Part shown: piece by piece, positions 47,851 to 56,387 of the stretch | Position numbering within the stretch: position 1 is the first letter of the stretch | Layout: each line of letters starts with the position of its first letter | Made by a program: the position numbers and the translations under genes | Notes under the pieces: model-generated | Database searches by the model: none | What the model was told of the DNA's origin: nothing | What the model saw: only the letters and a program-made list of their open reading frames with translations | Source of the DNA: Marinilactibacillus piezotolerans | Lineage (GTDB): Bacteria > Bacillota > Bacilli > Lactobacillales > Carnobacteriaceae_A | Assembly (NCBI RefSeq): GCF_900169305.1 | Contig: NZ_FWDP01000004.1 | Location: 186,001-250,000, forward strand | Reading direction: 5' to 3' | DNA length: 64,000 nt

Positions 47851-48798
47851 ATGGCTTCAAATCAAAATACTGAAGCAGATATCATGGCAGATGATATGTC
47901 TGCTTCAACACCTCCAATGGGATTTAAAGTAATTGTTAAGGAATTCGCTAAAGATAAGCTTGCGTTAGGTTCGTTGATCTTAATGGTTGCGATACTATTA
48001 TTTATTTTCATCGGATCTTTTATTATAGACCAAGATGCTGCTACACGAGTAAGTCTATTCGATGCTTATCTTCCGCCGTTTTCATCAAGTACGGATCCGG
48101 CTTATCAAGGAACCGAATACTTATTGGGAACTGATTCAGCAGGTCGGGACATTTTTGGACAATTGGTTATAGGAGCACGAAATTCTCTACTTATCGGATT
48201 ATCCGTTACGGTGATTACGAGTGTTCTAGGGATCATTGTGGGTATTTTAGCGGCATACTATGCTGGAATGGTAGATAATGTAATCATGCGAGTTATTGAT
48301 TTTATCATGATTTTACCGCAGACGATGATCATCATAATTTTTGTAACCATTGTCTCAAACTATAATGTATTCTCATTCATTTTAATTATGAGTGCTTTCT
48401 ATTGGGTGGGGCAGGCCCGATTCATTCGTGGACGTGCCTTAACTGTCGGAAGACTGGATTTCATCAGTGCTTCTAAAACAATGGGAACACCGACTTATAA
48501 AATTATTCTTCGAGAAATGATGCCGAACATCAGTTCATTGATCATTGTTAACTTGACTTTGAACTTTGCGGCAAATATTGGGCTTGAAACCGGGTTATCA
48601 TTCCTTGGGTTTGGACTTCCTTCGAATGTTCCAAGTTTAGGTACACTTGTTTCAGCTGCTACTAATCCAGATATTCTGGAAAACAAATCATGGGTTTGGT
48701 TACCGGCTTCTACACTTATTTTAGTGTTGGTGCTGTGTATAAACTATGTCGGTCGAGCTCTACAACGTTCGGCAGACGCAAAACAAAGACTAGGTTAA
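47851..48798 (+). CDS. oppC: Oligopeptide ABC transporter permease OppC
   Basis: This 315-residue permease has an N-terminal cytoplasmic tail and six helices. The conserved LLGTDSAGRDIFGQLVIGARNSLLIG block and the EAA loop SASKTMGTPTYKIILREMMPN identify it. It is co-transcribed between oppB and oppA. Confidence 0.95.
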   Translation: MASNQNTEADIMADDMSASTPPMGFKVIVKEFAKDKLALGSLILMVAILLFIFIGSFIIDQDAATRVSLFDAYLPPFSSSTDPAYQGTEYLLGTDSAGRDIFGQLVIGARNSLLIGLSVTVITSVLGIIVGILAAYYAGMVDNVIMRVIDFIMILPQTMIIIIFVTIVSNYNVFSFILIMSAFYWVGQARFIRGRALTVGRLDFISASKTMGTPTYKIILREMMPNISSLIIVNLTLNFAANIGLETGLSFLGFGLPSNVPSLGTLVSAATNPDILENKSWVWLPASTLILVLVLCINYVGRALQRSADAKQRLG

Positions 48799-48815
48799 GA
48801 AAAGGGGAGAAAGAC

Positions 48816-50675
48816 ATGTCAAACAAGAAAAAATATAGCTTGTTAGCTAGTTCAGCAGCCGTTGCATTCATCCTTGCTGCTTGTGGCGGATCTGACGATT
48901 CAGCTTCAGAATCAGGTTCTGAAGGCGGATCTACAGAGGGGGGATCTACAGAAGAAGTAGAAATCCCTACATTCGAGCAAAGTGTTACAAATGAAGGGGA
49001 AGCTATCGACGGCGGAACAATGAGCATTGCTTATGTAAGTGACTCTGCTTTCACTGGAATCTTCAGTTGGGAACTTTATGAATCAGGTCCTGACGCGGAT
49101 GTTATGGCTTACACTATGGGTCAATTATTAGGAGTAGATGAGAACTACCAATACGATGATACTGGTGCTGCTTCAATCGATGTTGATCCGGAAACAGATA
49201 CAGTAACTCTTACAGTTAAAGACGGTGTTACATGGCACGATGGGGAACCTTTAACTGCAGATGATATCCTTTTCGCACATGAAATTATCGGTAGTCCAGA
49301 TTACACTGGAATTCGTTATTCTAGCGACTTTGCTGCAATCGAGGGAATGGAAGCATACAAAAATGGCGAAGCTGATTCAATCAGCGGTATGACATTATCT
49401 GATGATGAAATGACTTTAACAATTCAATATGAATCTGTTGGGGTACAAATGCTTGCAGCTGGTGGTGGAGTTTGGGGTTATGCAGCTCCTCGTCACTATC
49501 TAGGAGAAATCCCAATTGCTGATCTTGAATCTGCTCCAGAAATCAGAGAGAATCCACTAGGGTTCGGACCTTTCAAAGTAGATAGTATCGTACCAGGTGA
49601 GTCTGTTTCATATTCAGCTTACGAAGATTATTACCGTGGTACGCCACAACTAGATGGAATTGAATTAGAGACAGTATCTCCATCTACTGCAGTAGCAGCG
49701 ATGGAAAACGCTCAGTTTGATTTATTCACTGGCGGCGTTCCAACTGACCAATATGACAGTTTTGCTGATATGCCTGGCTACACAATCTTAGGACAAGATG
49801 ATCTTGCGTACACTTATATCGGATTCAAACTAGGTGAATGGCAAGAAGCTCAAACAGACGAAGACGGTAATGTAACTGAACCTGCTCAAAACGTATATAA
49901 TCCAGATGCTAAAATGGCTGACGTAAACTTACGTAAAGCTATGGCATATGCGATTGACAACGATGCAGTTGGTGAAAGATTCTATCAAGGATTGCGTCGT
50001 CGTGCAAATTCACCAATCATCCCGAACTTTGCTGACTACTACAATGCTGATGTAGAAGGTTACCCTATTGATGTTGAAGAAGCTAACCGTTTACTAGATG
50101 AAGCTGGATACGAATATGACGGTGAATTCCGTACTACTCCTGAAGGCGAAGAACTTGTCATCAACTTCGCTTCAATGTCTGGTGGAGATGTTGCTGAACC
50201 AATCGCTGAATACTATATCCAATCATGGGCAAATATTGGGTTGAATGTTCAGTTAGTTGATGGACGTTTGTTAGAATTTAACTCATTCTACGATCGTGTT
50301 GAAGCAGATGATCCAGAAATCGATATCTATCAAGGTGCATGGGGAACTGGTTCTGATCCAACTCCAGACGGACTTTGGGGACCTACTGCAGCATTCAACT
50401 ATACTCGTTGGGTAACAGATGAAAACACTGCTTACATGGAAGATCTATTAAGTGATCAAGGTTTCGATACTGAATGGCGTGCAGAAGTATTTAATGAATG
50501 GCAAGAATACTTCATGGACCAAGTTCCAGCTATCCCAACTTTATTCCGTAAAGCTGTTTATCCAGTTAATAACCGTGTAGGAGCATTCGACATTACTCCT
50601 GGTGCTAACTTGGATGATCCAGGCGTTGGATACCACACTTGGTACTTGACTTCTGAAGAACGTGCAACTGAATAA
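48816..50675 (+). CDS. oppA: Oligopeptide-binding lipoprotein OppA
   Basis: This 619-residue extracellular lipoprotein captures peptides for OppBCDF. The signal peptide ends in the lipobox LAAC, with the modified Cys23, followed by a Ser/Gly/Glu-rich linker and a family 5 solute-binding domain. The mature protein is very acidic. The frame is open from 48690, but AAAAGGGGAG precedes the ATG at 48816, which starts a proper signal peptide. A terminator follows, so it is the last gene. Confidence 0.94.
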   Translation: MSNKKKYSLLASSAAVAFILAACGGSDDSASESGSEGGSTEGGSTEEVEIPTFEQSVTNEGEAIDGGTMSIAYVSDSAFTGIFSWELYESGPDADVMAYTMGQLLGVDENYQYDDTGAASIDVDPETDTVTLTVKDGVTWHDGEPLTADDILFAHEIIGSPDYTGIRYSSDFAAIEGMEAYKNGEADSISGMTLSDDEMTLTIQYESVGVQMLAAGGGVWGYAAPRHYLGEIPIADLESAPEIRENPLGFGPFKVDSIVPGESVSYSAYEDYYRGTPQLDGIELETVSPSTAVAAMENAQFDLFTGGVPTDQYDSFADMPGYTILGQDDLAYTYIGFKLGEWQEAQTDEDGNVTEPAQNVYNPDAKMADVNLRKAMAYAIDNDAVGERFYQGLRRRANSPIIPNFADYYNADVEGYPIDVEEANRLLDEAGYEYDGEFRTTPEGEELVINFASMSGGDVAEPIAEYYIQSWANIGLNVQLVDGRLLEFNSFYDRVEADDPEIDIYQGAWGTGSDPTPDGLWGPTAAFNYTRWVTDENTAYMEDLLSDQGFDTEWRAEVFNEWQEYFMDQVPAIPTLFRKAVYPVNNRVGAFDITPGANLDDPGVGYHTWYLTSEERATE

Positions 50676-50705
50676 TAAAGAATCTTTAAATCTGTTCTTT
50701 AATTC

Positions 50706-50745
50706 GAAAGTCGATCATATCATTAGATATGGTCGGCTTTTTTTC
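50706..50745 (+). terminator. Terminator of the opp operon
   Basis: A 14-bp stem (AAGTCGATCATATC with its partner, including two G-U pairs) has an ATTA loop and seven T residues. Confidence 0.9.
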
Positions 50746-50762
50746 TATGATTAAAGTTCACT

Positions 50763-50791
50763 TTGCTAACACCATAAGAAAGAAATATGAT
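50763..50791 (+). promoter_or_regulatory. Promoter of the ABC exporter-crtN operon
   Basis: TTGCTA and TATGAT are separated by 17 nt, 73 nt before the permease start. Confidence 0.6.
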
Positions 50792-50864
50792 ATGATTTAA
50801 AATAGCCTTGCGAACAAACGTTATTCTATTTAGTGCATATATGCAATTAGAGAGGAAGAAGCAT

Positions 50865-51953
50865 ATGTTTTTAGCGTGGAAAGAAATCATCTATTCCAAG
50901 ACGAGATTTTCACTGATTATTGGAATCGTTGTTTTAGTGGCATACTTAGTTTCATTTTTAACAGGGTTAGCTAATGGACTGGCTCAGGAGAATAAGGATG
51001 CTGTTGATAAATGGCAAGCAGACAGTATTGTATTAGCTGAGGAATCCAATCTCAGTCTGAATATGTCTATGTTGACGCTTGACGATGCAGATACAATAGC
51101 TGCCGATCAGAAAGCAGTTTTAGGAATCAGCTCTAATATTGTCAGGCTTGAGTCCTCTGAATCATCAGAAGATAATATCGACGTAACCATTTTCGGTATT
51201 AAAATGAATGAATTTTTAGTTCCTGAAATCGTTGAAGGAAAAGCAGTTAATGAGCAAGGAGAAGTCATTGCTGATCTATCGTTAAAAGAAGAAAAAGGTA
51301 TCGAAATCGGTGACATACTGAATATATCTGGGAAAGAATCATCATTGAAAGTTGTTGGATTTACAGATAAAGCTAAATTTAGTGTCAGCCCAGTGCTTTA
51401 TACACAGTTAGATACCTATCAGGATATTAGCAGTGCCAATCGCTCAGCTGATAGTCAAGATCAGATTAATGCAATTATTTTGAGAGACGAGCGGCCAGCA
51501 GAAGAGATTGAAATAAATAATTCTGCATTAACCGTTTATTCAATAGATGAATTCGTCAACAATCTGCCAGGGTATAATGCTCAGGTGCTTACTTTTGGTT
51601 TAATGATAGGCTTTCTTATTTTGATTGCAGCGCTTGTAATAGGAATATTTATTTATGTGCTGACGCTTCAAAAAGCTTCTATGATTGGTGTAATGAAGGC
51701 CCAAGGCATCTCTTCAAATTATATTTCTAAATCTATTATTGCTCAAACGCTTATTTTAGCTTTATTAGGTGTTTTAATCGGTTTTGGGCTGACCATTTTA
51801 ACCGGATTATTCTTGCCGGCAGCAGTCCCATATCAAAATAATTATATCTTCTTAGCTGCAGTAATGGCTGGTTTATTAGTTTTTGCTTTATTAGGTGCAG
51901 TCTTTTCAGTAAGAACCATTGTAAAAGTCGACCCATTAGTGGCAATAGAGTAG
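50865..51953 (+). CDS. ABC exporter permease, FtsX/MacB type (HrtB-like)
   Basis: This 362-residue permease has one N-terminal helix (SLIIGIVVLVAYLVSFLTGLA), a large extracytoplasmic domain of about 200 residues and three C-terminal helices of the FtsX type (VLTFGLMIGFLILIAALVIG). The N-terminal region GLAQENKDAVDKWQADSIVL resembles HrtB heme-efflux permeases, but I cannot confirm the substrate. The frame opens at 50808; the ATG at 50865 has GAGAGGAAG and starts with a typical FLAWKEI. It is followed by its ATPase after 10 nt. Confidence 0.8.
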   Translation: MFLAWKEIIYSKTRFSLIIGIVVLVAYLVSFLTGLANGLAQENKDAVDKWQADSIVLAEESNLSLNMSMLTLDDADTIAADQKAVLGISSNIVRLESSESSEDNIDVTIFGIKMNEFLVPEIVEGKAVNEQGEVIADLSLKEEKGIEIGDILNISGKESSLKVVGFTDKAKFSVSPVLYTQLDTYQDISSANRSADSQDQINAIILRDERPAEEIEINNSALTVYSIDEFVNNLPGYNAQVLTFGLMIGFLILIAALVIGIFIYVLTLQKASMIGVMKAQGISSNYISKSIIAQTLILALLGVLIGFGLTILTGLFLPAAVPYQNNYIFLAAVMAGLLVFALLGAVFSVRTIVKVDPLVAIE

Positions 51954-51963
51954 GAGATGAACG

Positions 51964-52647
51964 ATGAAATCTATCGAATTAAAAAAAGTGAACAAACAAT
52001 TCAAAGATGGCCGCAAAACGATTGAGGCGTTAAAAGAAACAAACTTTTCAGCAGAACCGGGAGAATTTGTTGCGATTATCGGTCCAAGCGGATCAGGTAA
52101 AAGTACATTTCTAACAATTATTGGTGGTTTGCAGCAACCTACTGAAGGAGAAGTATTTATTCAAAACGAACCGTTCAGCAATTTACAAGAGAAGGAGCGA
52201 GCGAAAAGGCGATTCAAAGATATTGGATTTATCTTGCAGGCTTCCAATCTGATTCCCTTTTTAACCGTTAAAGAACAATTGCAGCTCGTAAACAAAGTAG
52301 AAAAAACGAAGTCAGATGAAAAAAAAATCGATCAACTGTTAACGGAATTAGGAATACTAGAACTGGCTGACAAATATCCCCGTGATTTATCTGGTGGAGA
52401 ACGGCAACGCGCTGCAATTGCGCGAGCTTTATATCATGAACCTTCTGTTATTCTGGCAGATGAACCAACCGCCAGCCTGGATACAGAAAGAGCCATCGAA
52501 GTTGTAAAAATTCTGGCTCATGAAACAAAAGAAAAAAGTAAAGCTACAATCATGGTAACGCATGATGAACGACTGACTGACTATTGTGATTCTGTTTATG
52601 TAATGAAGGACGGCGTTTTAAATAAGCGGGAGAAAAGCAGAAAGTAG
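51964..52647 (+). CDS. ABC exporter ATP-binding protein (HrtA/LolD-like)
   Basis: This 227-residue ATPase has Walker A GPSGSGKST, the signature LSGGERQRAAIARAL and Walker B VILADEPTASLD. It belongs to the MacB/LolD/HrtA branch that pairs with FtsX-type permeases. Its neighbour upstream is that permease, and crtN begins 7 nt after its stop. The transported compound is unknown. Confidence 0.88.
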   Translation: MKSIELKKVNKQFKDGRKTIEALKETNFSAEPGEFVAIIGPSGSGKSTFLTIIGGLQQPTEGEVFIQNEPFSNLQEKERAKRRFKDIGFILQASNLIPFLTVKEQLQLVNKVEKTKSDEKKIDQLLTELGILELADKYPRDLSGGERQRAAIARALYHEPSVILADEPTASLDTERAIEVVKILAHETKEKSKATIMVTHDERLTDYCDSVYVMKDGVLNKREKSRK

Positions 52648-52654
52648 GACAAAA

Positions 52655-54145
52655 ATGAAAAAGACAGTAACAGTTATTGGTGCAGGTGCAGCAGGTTTAG
52701 CTAGTGCGATTCGACTGCAGCATGCGGGATATAATGTAACCATCTATGAAAAAGAATCTTTGCCCGGTGGTAAAATGAATCAGTTGACTAAGGATGGCTA
52801 TACTTTTGATATGGGTCCCAGTCTAGTCATGATGCCGGATATTTACAAAGAAGTCTTCGAGGTAGCAGGCAGAAACCCTGAAGACTATATTCCGATGCAG
52901 CGAGTTGATCCAATGTATTCCGCATTTTTCGGAGATGAAGAAATCAATGTCTCGTCAGATCTGACTAAAATTACTCAAGAGATAGAAAATATCAGTGATG
53001 AGGATATGGCTGGATTTTTAGGCTATCTGAAAGATATTTATGAGCGGTATATCGTAGCCAGAGATCATTTTATCCAAAGACCCTTTAGAAATCCAAGTGA
53101 TTTTTATAATCCGTTCATGATTCATCAAGCGTTGAAATTAAAAACGTTTGATAGTGCCAACCATTCGATCGCAAAGTACATTAAAGATAAAAGACTCCAG
53201 CAGATTCTAAGTTTTCAGACACTTTATATAGGTGTTTCTCCAAAAAATGGTCCTTCACTTTATACAATTATTCCAATGATTGAATATTTGTATGGTATCT
53301 GGTTCATTAAAGGCGGTATGCATACTATGGCCAAAGCGATGGAAAGACTGTTTAAAGAGCTGGGCGGGACTCTTCAATACAATACAGCGGTAGAAGAAAT
53401 CGTTATTGATCAGCAAGAAGCGAAAGGAATTCAGGTCAATGGTCAACTGATTCCTTCTGACTACGTTATGTGTAATGCAGATTTTCCTTATGCCATCAAA
53501 CATTTAGTCAAAGATCAGAAAGCTAAAGGGAAATATACAGATAAGAAAGTTGATAAAATGAAGTATTCTTGTTCTTGCTTTATTATGTATTTGGGTATGA
53601 ACAAAAAATACGAAGATGTAAAAAACATGCATAATTTTGTATTTGCAGAAGATTTGGATGAAAATCTGGAAGACATTTTTTCTGGAGAAGTATTGAGTGA
53701 TCCCTCTTTCTATGTGTATATGGGATCAAAAATGGATGCAGATCTAGCACCTGAAGGAAAAGATGGTTTATATATCTTAATTCCCGTTTCAGACTTGTCC
53801 ACTTCAAAATATGAATGGAATGAAGATACGATTGAGTACTACAAAAAGCGTGTATTCAACAAGTTGAAGACAATAAATGGTTTTGAAAACATAGAACAAG
53901 AAATTGTCTCTGAATCTTATATGACACCGAATGACTGGAGAGATCAGTTCAACGCGTATAATGGTGCTTGTTTCGGATTGCAGCCGACATTAACGCAAAG
54001 CAACCACTTTAGACCTCAAGCAAAAGCAAAAAACTGTGAAAAGCTTTATTTCACTGGCAGCAGTACGCATCCAGGTGCCGGAGTACCAATCGTATTAACA
54101 TCTGCTAAAATTGCTGCAGAAGAATTGATGCTGGACGACAAATAA
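52655..54145 (+). CDS. crtN: 4,4'-diapophytoene desaturase CrtN (C30 carotenoid)
   Basis: This 496-residue FAD enzyme closely follows the staphylococcal CrtN pattern. The N-terminal dinucleotide fold reads VIGAGAAGLASAIRLQHAGY; MNQLTKDGYTFDMGPSLVMMPD, FQTLYIGVSPKNGPSLYTIIP and the C-terminal STHPGAGVPIVLTSAK are diagnostic. It would dehydrogenate 4,4'-diapophytoene to a yellow diaponeurosporene-type pigment. No crtM (squalene-type synthase) lies next to it. It is the third gene of the ABC exporter operon (7-nt gap). Confidence 0.93.
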   Translation: MKKTVTVIGAGAAGLASAIRLQHAGYNVTIYEKESLPGGKMNQLTKDGYTFDMGPSLVMMPDIYKEVFEVAGRNPEDYIPMQRVDPMYSAFFGDEEINVSSDLTKITQEIENISDEDMAGFLGYLKDIYERYIVARDHFIQRPFRNPSDFYNPFMIHQALKLKTFDSANHSIAKYIKDKRLQQILSFQTLYIGVSPKNGPSLYTIIPMIEYLYGIWFIKGGMHTMAKAMERLFKELGGTLQYNTAVEEIVIDQQEAKGIQVNGQLIPSDYVMCNADFPYAIKHLVKDQKAKGKYTDKKVDKMKYSCSCFIMYLGMNKKYEDVKNMHNFVFAEDLDENLEDIFSGEVLSDPSFYVYMGSKMDADLAPEGKDGLYILIPVSDLSTSKYEWNEDTIEYYKKRVFNKLKTINGFENIEQEIVSESYMTPNDWRDQFNAYNGACFGLQPTLTQSNHFRPQAKAKNCEKLYFTGSSTHPGAGVPIVLTSAKIAAEELMLDDK

Positions 54146-54149
54146 ACAG

Positions 54150-54199
54150 AAAATCCCTGAAAATCAGAATGCTACATTCTGGTTCTCAGGGATTTTTTT
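54150..54199. terminator. Bidirectional terminator between crtN and the HAD gene
   Basis: AAATCCCTGA pairs with TCAGGGATTT around an inner CAGAATG/CATTCTG hairpin, with a T-run on the plus strand and an A-run on the other side. Confidence 0.85.
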
Positions 54200-55010
54200 A
54201 TAATTTGAAATACTTTTTCAAGTAATCAGCTAAGCCGTGGTCATCATTGATTTTATGTGTTAAATCATCAGCGATAGCTTTTAATTTATCATTTCCATTT
54301 TTCATGACTACACCGTGACCAGCATATTGGATCATTTCATAATCATTTTCTTCATCACCAAAAGCAATAATATCTTGCTGTTTGATATTGTAGTAGGAGG
54401 CAATTCTCTCAACACCCATTGCTTTCTGGACACCTGCGGCTACAACTTCTAGACAAGGAGTTAATCCTCCCCAGGTTCTGACTTCTACCGCATTGCCGTA
54501 GTTTTGAATGATTCTTTCTTCAATCATCGGCTGATTTTGCTGACTATAAGTAAATACTTCAACCGAAGTAGGATCCACTAGCAGCGTTTCAGAAGATAAT
54601 TGTTTGCTGACTTCTATTCCTTCAGGGAAGAAATCAGGATAAGGTATAAAGTCGCCTTCTACATAGATCCCGTCTCTTGACTCAGCTGCAATCAATTGGA
54701 CGTCTGGATCATTTTTTAAAGAAAGCATTGAAATAGCCAGATCTTTGCTGAGGGTTTTGTGATAGCCATAGTTCCAGTTATTGTCAGATGGGTGGTGGCA
54801 CCAGGCGCCATTGAAATTGACCATCGGGGTATCCATTTTTAGTTGATTATAATAGTAGTAGCTGTTTCGGTAAGGTCGCCCTGTGACGATAGATACGATA
54901 TGTCCTTGATCACGCAGCTGATCTATTACACGATGCGTTTCGGGCGTAATCTGCTGTGTATTGTTCAAGGTTGTTCCATCTAAGTCCAAAGCAATAAATT
55001 TTCGATTCAT
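54198..55010 (-). CDS. Cof-type HAD-family phosphatase
   Basis: This 270-residue enzyme has the HAD nucleophile motif ALDLDGTTLN (Asp9, Asp11), VTGRPYR as motif II, an alpha/beta cap of the Cof (type IIB) class, and GDEENDYEMI as motif IV. Such enzymes dephosphorylate small sugar phosphates or cofactors such as pyridoxal phosphate or FMN; the substrate cannot be told here. It is a single gene, convergent with crtN and divergent from the next hydrolase. Confidence 0.92.
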   Translation of the reverse strand: MNRKFIALDLDGTTLNNTQQITPETHRVIDQLRDQGHIVSIVTGRPYRNSYYYYNQLKMDTPMVNFNGAWCHHPSDNNWNYGYHKTLSKDLAISMLSLKNDPDVQLIAAESRDGIYVEGDFIPYPDFFPEGIEVSKQLSSETLLVDPTSVEVFTYSQQNQPMIEERIIQNYGNAVEVRTWGGLTPCLEVVAAGVQKAMGVERIASYYNIKQQDIIAFGDEENDYEMIQYAGHGVVMKNGNDKLKAIADDLTHKINDDHGLADYLKKYFKL

Positions 55011-55150
55011 TAAAAAGCTCCTTCGTTAAACCAGTTAAATATTAGACACCCTAATATTAAAAAGATTTGATCTGTGATAAAATAAGTAAAGATATCTACT
55101 TAAGTATAACAAACTGAAAATAAAATGTATATGAACTTGGAGTGAGCAGA

Positions 55151-55915
55151 ATGTACCAAATCATTCAAAAATCAATCGGTGGAATTCCATTACTGGAAAT
55201 TGTTCAAGAAGAGTTAAAAGATCAGCCGATTCCAACTGTCCTGTTTTATCATGGATGGACCAGCCATAAAGAGTCCGTGCTAGTCCATGGCTATGAATTA
55301 GCGAAGAGAGGCATTAGAGCGATATTACCGGAAGCTTACATGCATGGAGAGCGATTTGACCCGAATCATTCTTTGAATGATAATACGATTTTCTGGCAAG
55401 TGGTGTTTCACAACCTGCAGGAAGTTCAAATGATTCGAGATCATTACTTAGAACAAAATCTTTCAGATCCTGACCGATTTGGTATTAGCGGTTTATCCAT
55501 GGGTGGGATTACGACCAGTGCTATGCTGACGCAGTTTGACTGGATTCATTCTGCTGCTGTCTTGATGGGTAACACTAATCCCTATGCATTTTCAAAGTGG
55601 CTGCTTCATTCTAACTGGTATAGCGGTAATGAGAATATTGATGGTTTGTTAAGCCAGAAAGTCAAAGATCAATTAACGGCTGTCTCACTCAGCGATCAGC
55701 CTGAAAAAATAAACGGACGACCCGTTTATTTCTGGCATGGCACACAGGATGAGTTAGTGCCGTTTGAACAGACAGAGCAATTTATCCAACAGATTAAAGA
55801 CGAGTCTTACGCAGAAAATATATCTTTTACCATCGGTTCTGGCCATGGGCATAAAGTACCTTATGATATTTCTGCATCAATGGCTGAATTTTTCAAAAAA
55901 AGTTTTAATTTATAA
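55151..55915 (+). CDS. Alpha/beta hydrolase (YitV-like esterase)
   Basis: This 254-residue serine hydrolase has the nucleophile elbow GLSMGG (Ser116), an Asp in HGTQDELVPF and a His near the end in GSGHGHKVP. The overall pattern matches YitV/prolyl-oligopeptidase-like esterases. GTG at 55142 and ATG at 55151 are both possible; TTGGAG at 55137-55142 supports the ATG. It is followed by a YitW-like gene, the same pair as in Bacillus subtilis. Confidence 0.86.
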   Translation: MYQIIQKSIGGIPLLEIVQEELKDQPIPTVLFYHGWTSHKESVLVHGYELAKRGIRAILPEAYMHGERFDPNHSLNDNTIFWQVVFHNLQEVQMIRDHYLEQNLSDPDRFGISGLSMGGITTSAMLTQFDWIHSAAVLMGNTNPYAFSKWLLHSNWYSGNENIDGLLSQKVKDQLTAVSLSDQPEKINGRPVYFWHGTQDELVPFEQTEQFIQQIKDESYAENISFTIGSGHGHKVPYDISASMAEFFKKSFNL

Positions 55916-55970
55916 ATCGTACCAAGCTTAACTCACAGGTAAACGAACTTATCCTAAAGGAGGTAAAAGC

Positions 55971-56312
55971 ATGTCAGAAGACAAAACAGTATGGTCAGAA
56001 GAGAAAATTCAAGATATTAAAAACCGCATTATGGAGTCATTAGAGCAAGTCATTGATCCCGAACTGGGGATTGATATTGTCAACTTAGGGTTAGTCTATG
56101 AAGTCAATGTTTTTAATGGCGGTTATTGTGAAGTGAAGATTACGTTAACAACAATGGGCTGTCCGTTAGCCGATGTAATTACAGAAGACATTCTGGAAGC
56201 GATGAGTCATGTTCCGGAAATTACTGAAACGGACGTGAAATTAGTCTGGTATCCAGCTTGGGATACTTCCAGAATGAGTCGTTATGCAAGAATCGCCTTA
56301 GGAATAAGGTAA
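55971..56312 (+). CDS. MIP18/DUF59 family iron-sulfur maturation protein (YitW/SufT-like)
   Basis: This 113-residue single-domain DUF59 protein has DPELGIDIVNLGLVY and the conserved Cys64 in TTMGCPLAD. SufT-type proteins help deliver iron-sulfur clusters to client proteins. AAAGGAGG precedes the ATG. It sits 55 nt after the YitV-like hydrolase. Confidence 0.9.
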   Translation: MSEDKTVWSEEKIQDIKNRIMESLEQVIDPELGIDIVNLGLVYEVNVFNGGYCEVKITLTTMGCPLADVITEDILEAMSHVPEITETDVKLVWYPAWDTSRMSRYARIALGIR

Positions 56313-56317
56313 CAGCT

Positions 56318-56357
56318 AAAGAATTGAGTCTTGTGTAAGCCTGCTCGATTCTTTTTT
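56318..56357 (+). terminator. Terminator after the DUF59 gene
   Basis: AAAGAATTGAG pairs with CTCGATTCTTT (one G-U pair), followed by more T residues. Confidence 0.8.
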
Positions 56358-56387
56358 AGTGACTAAAAAAAGTGAGGAGAAAGTTGA

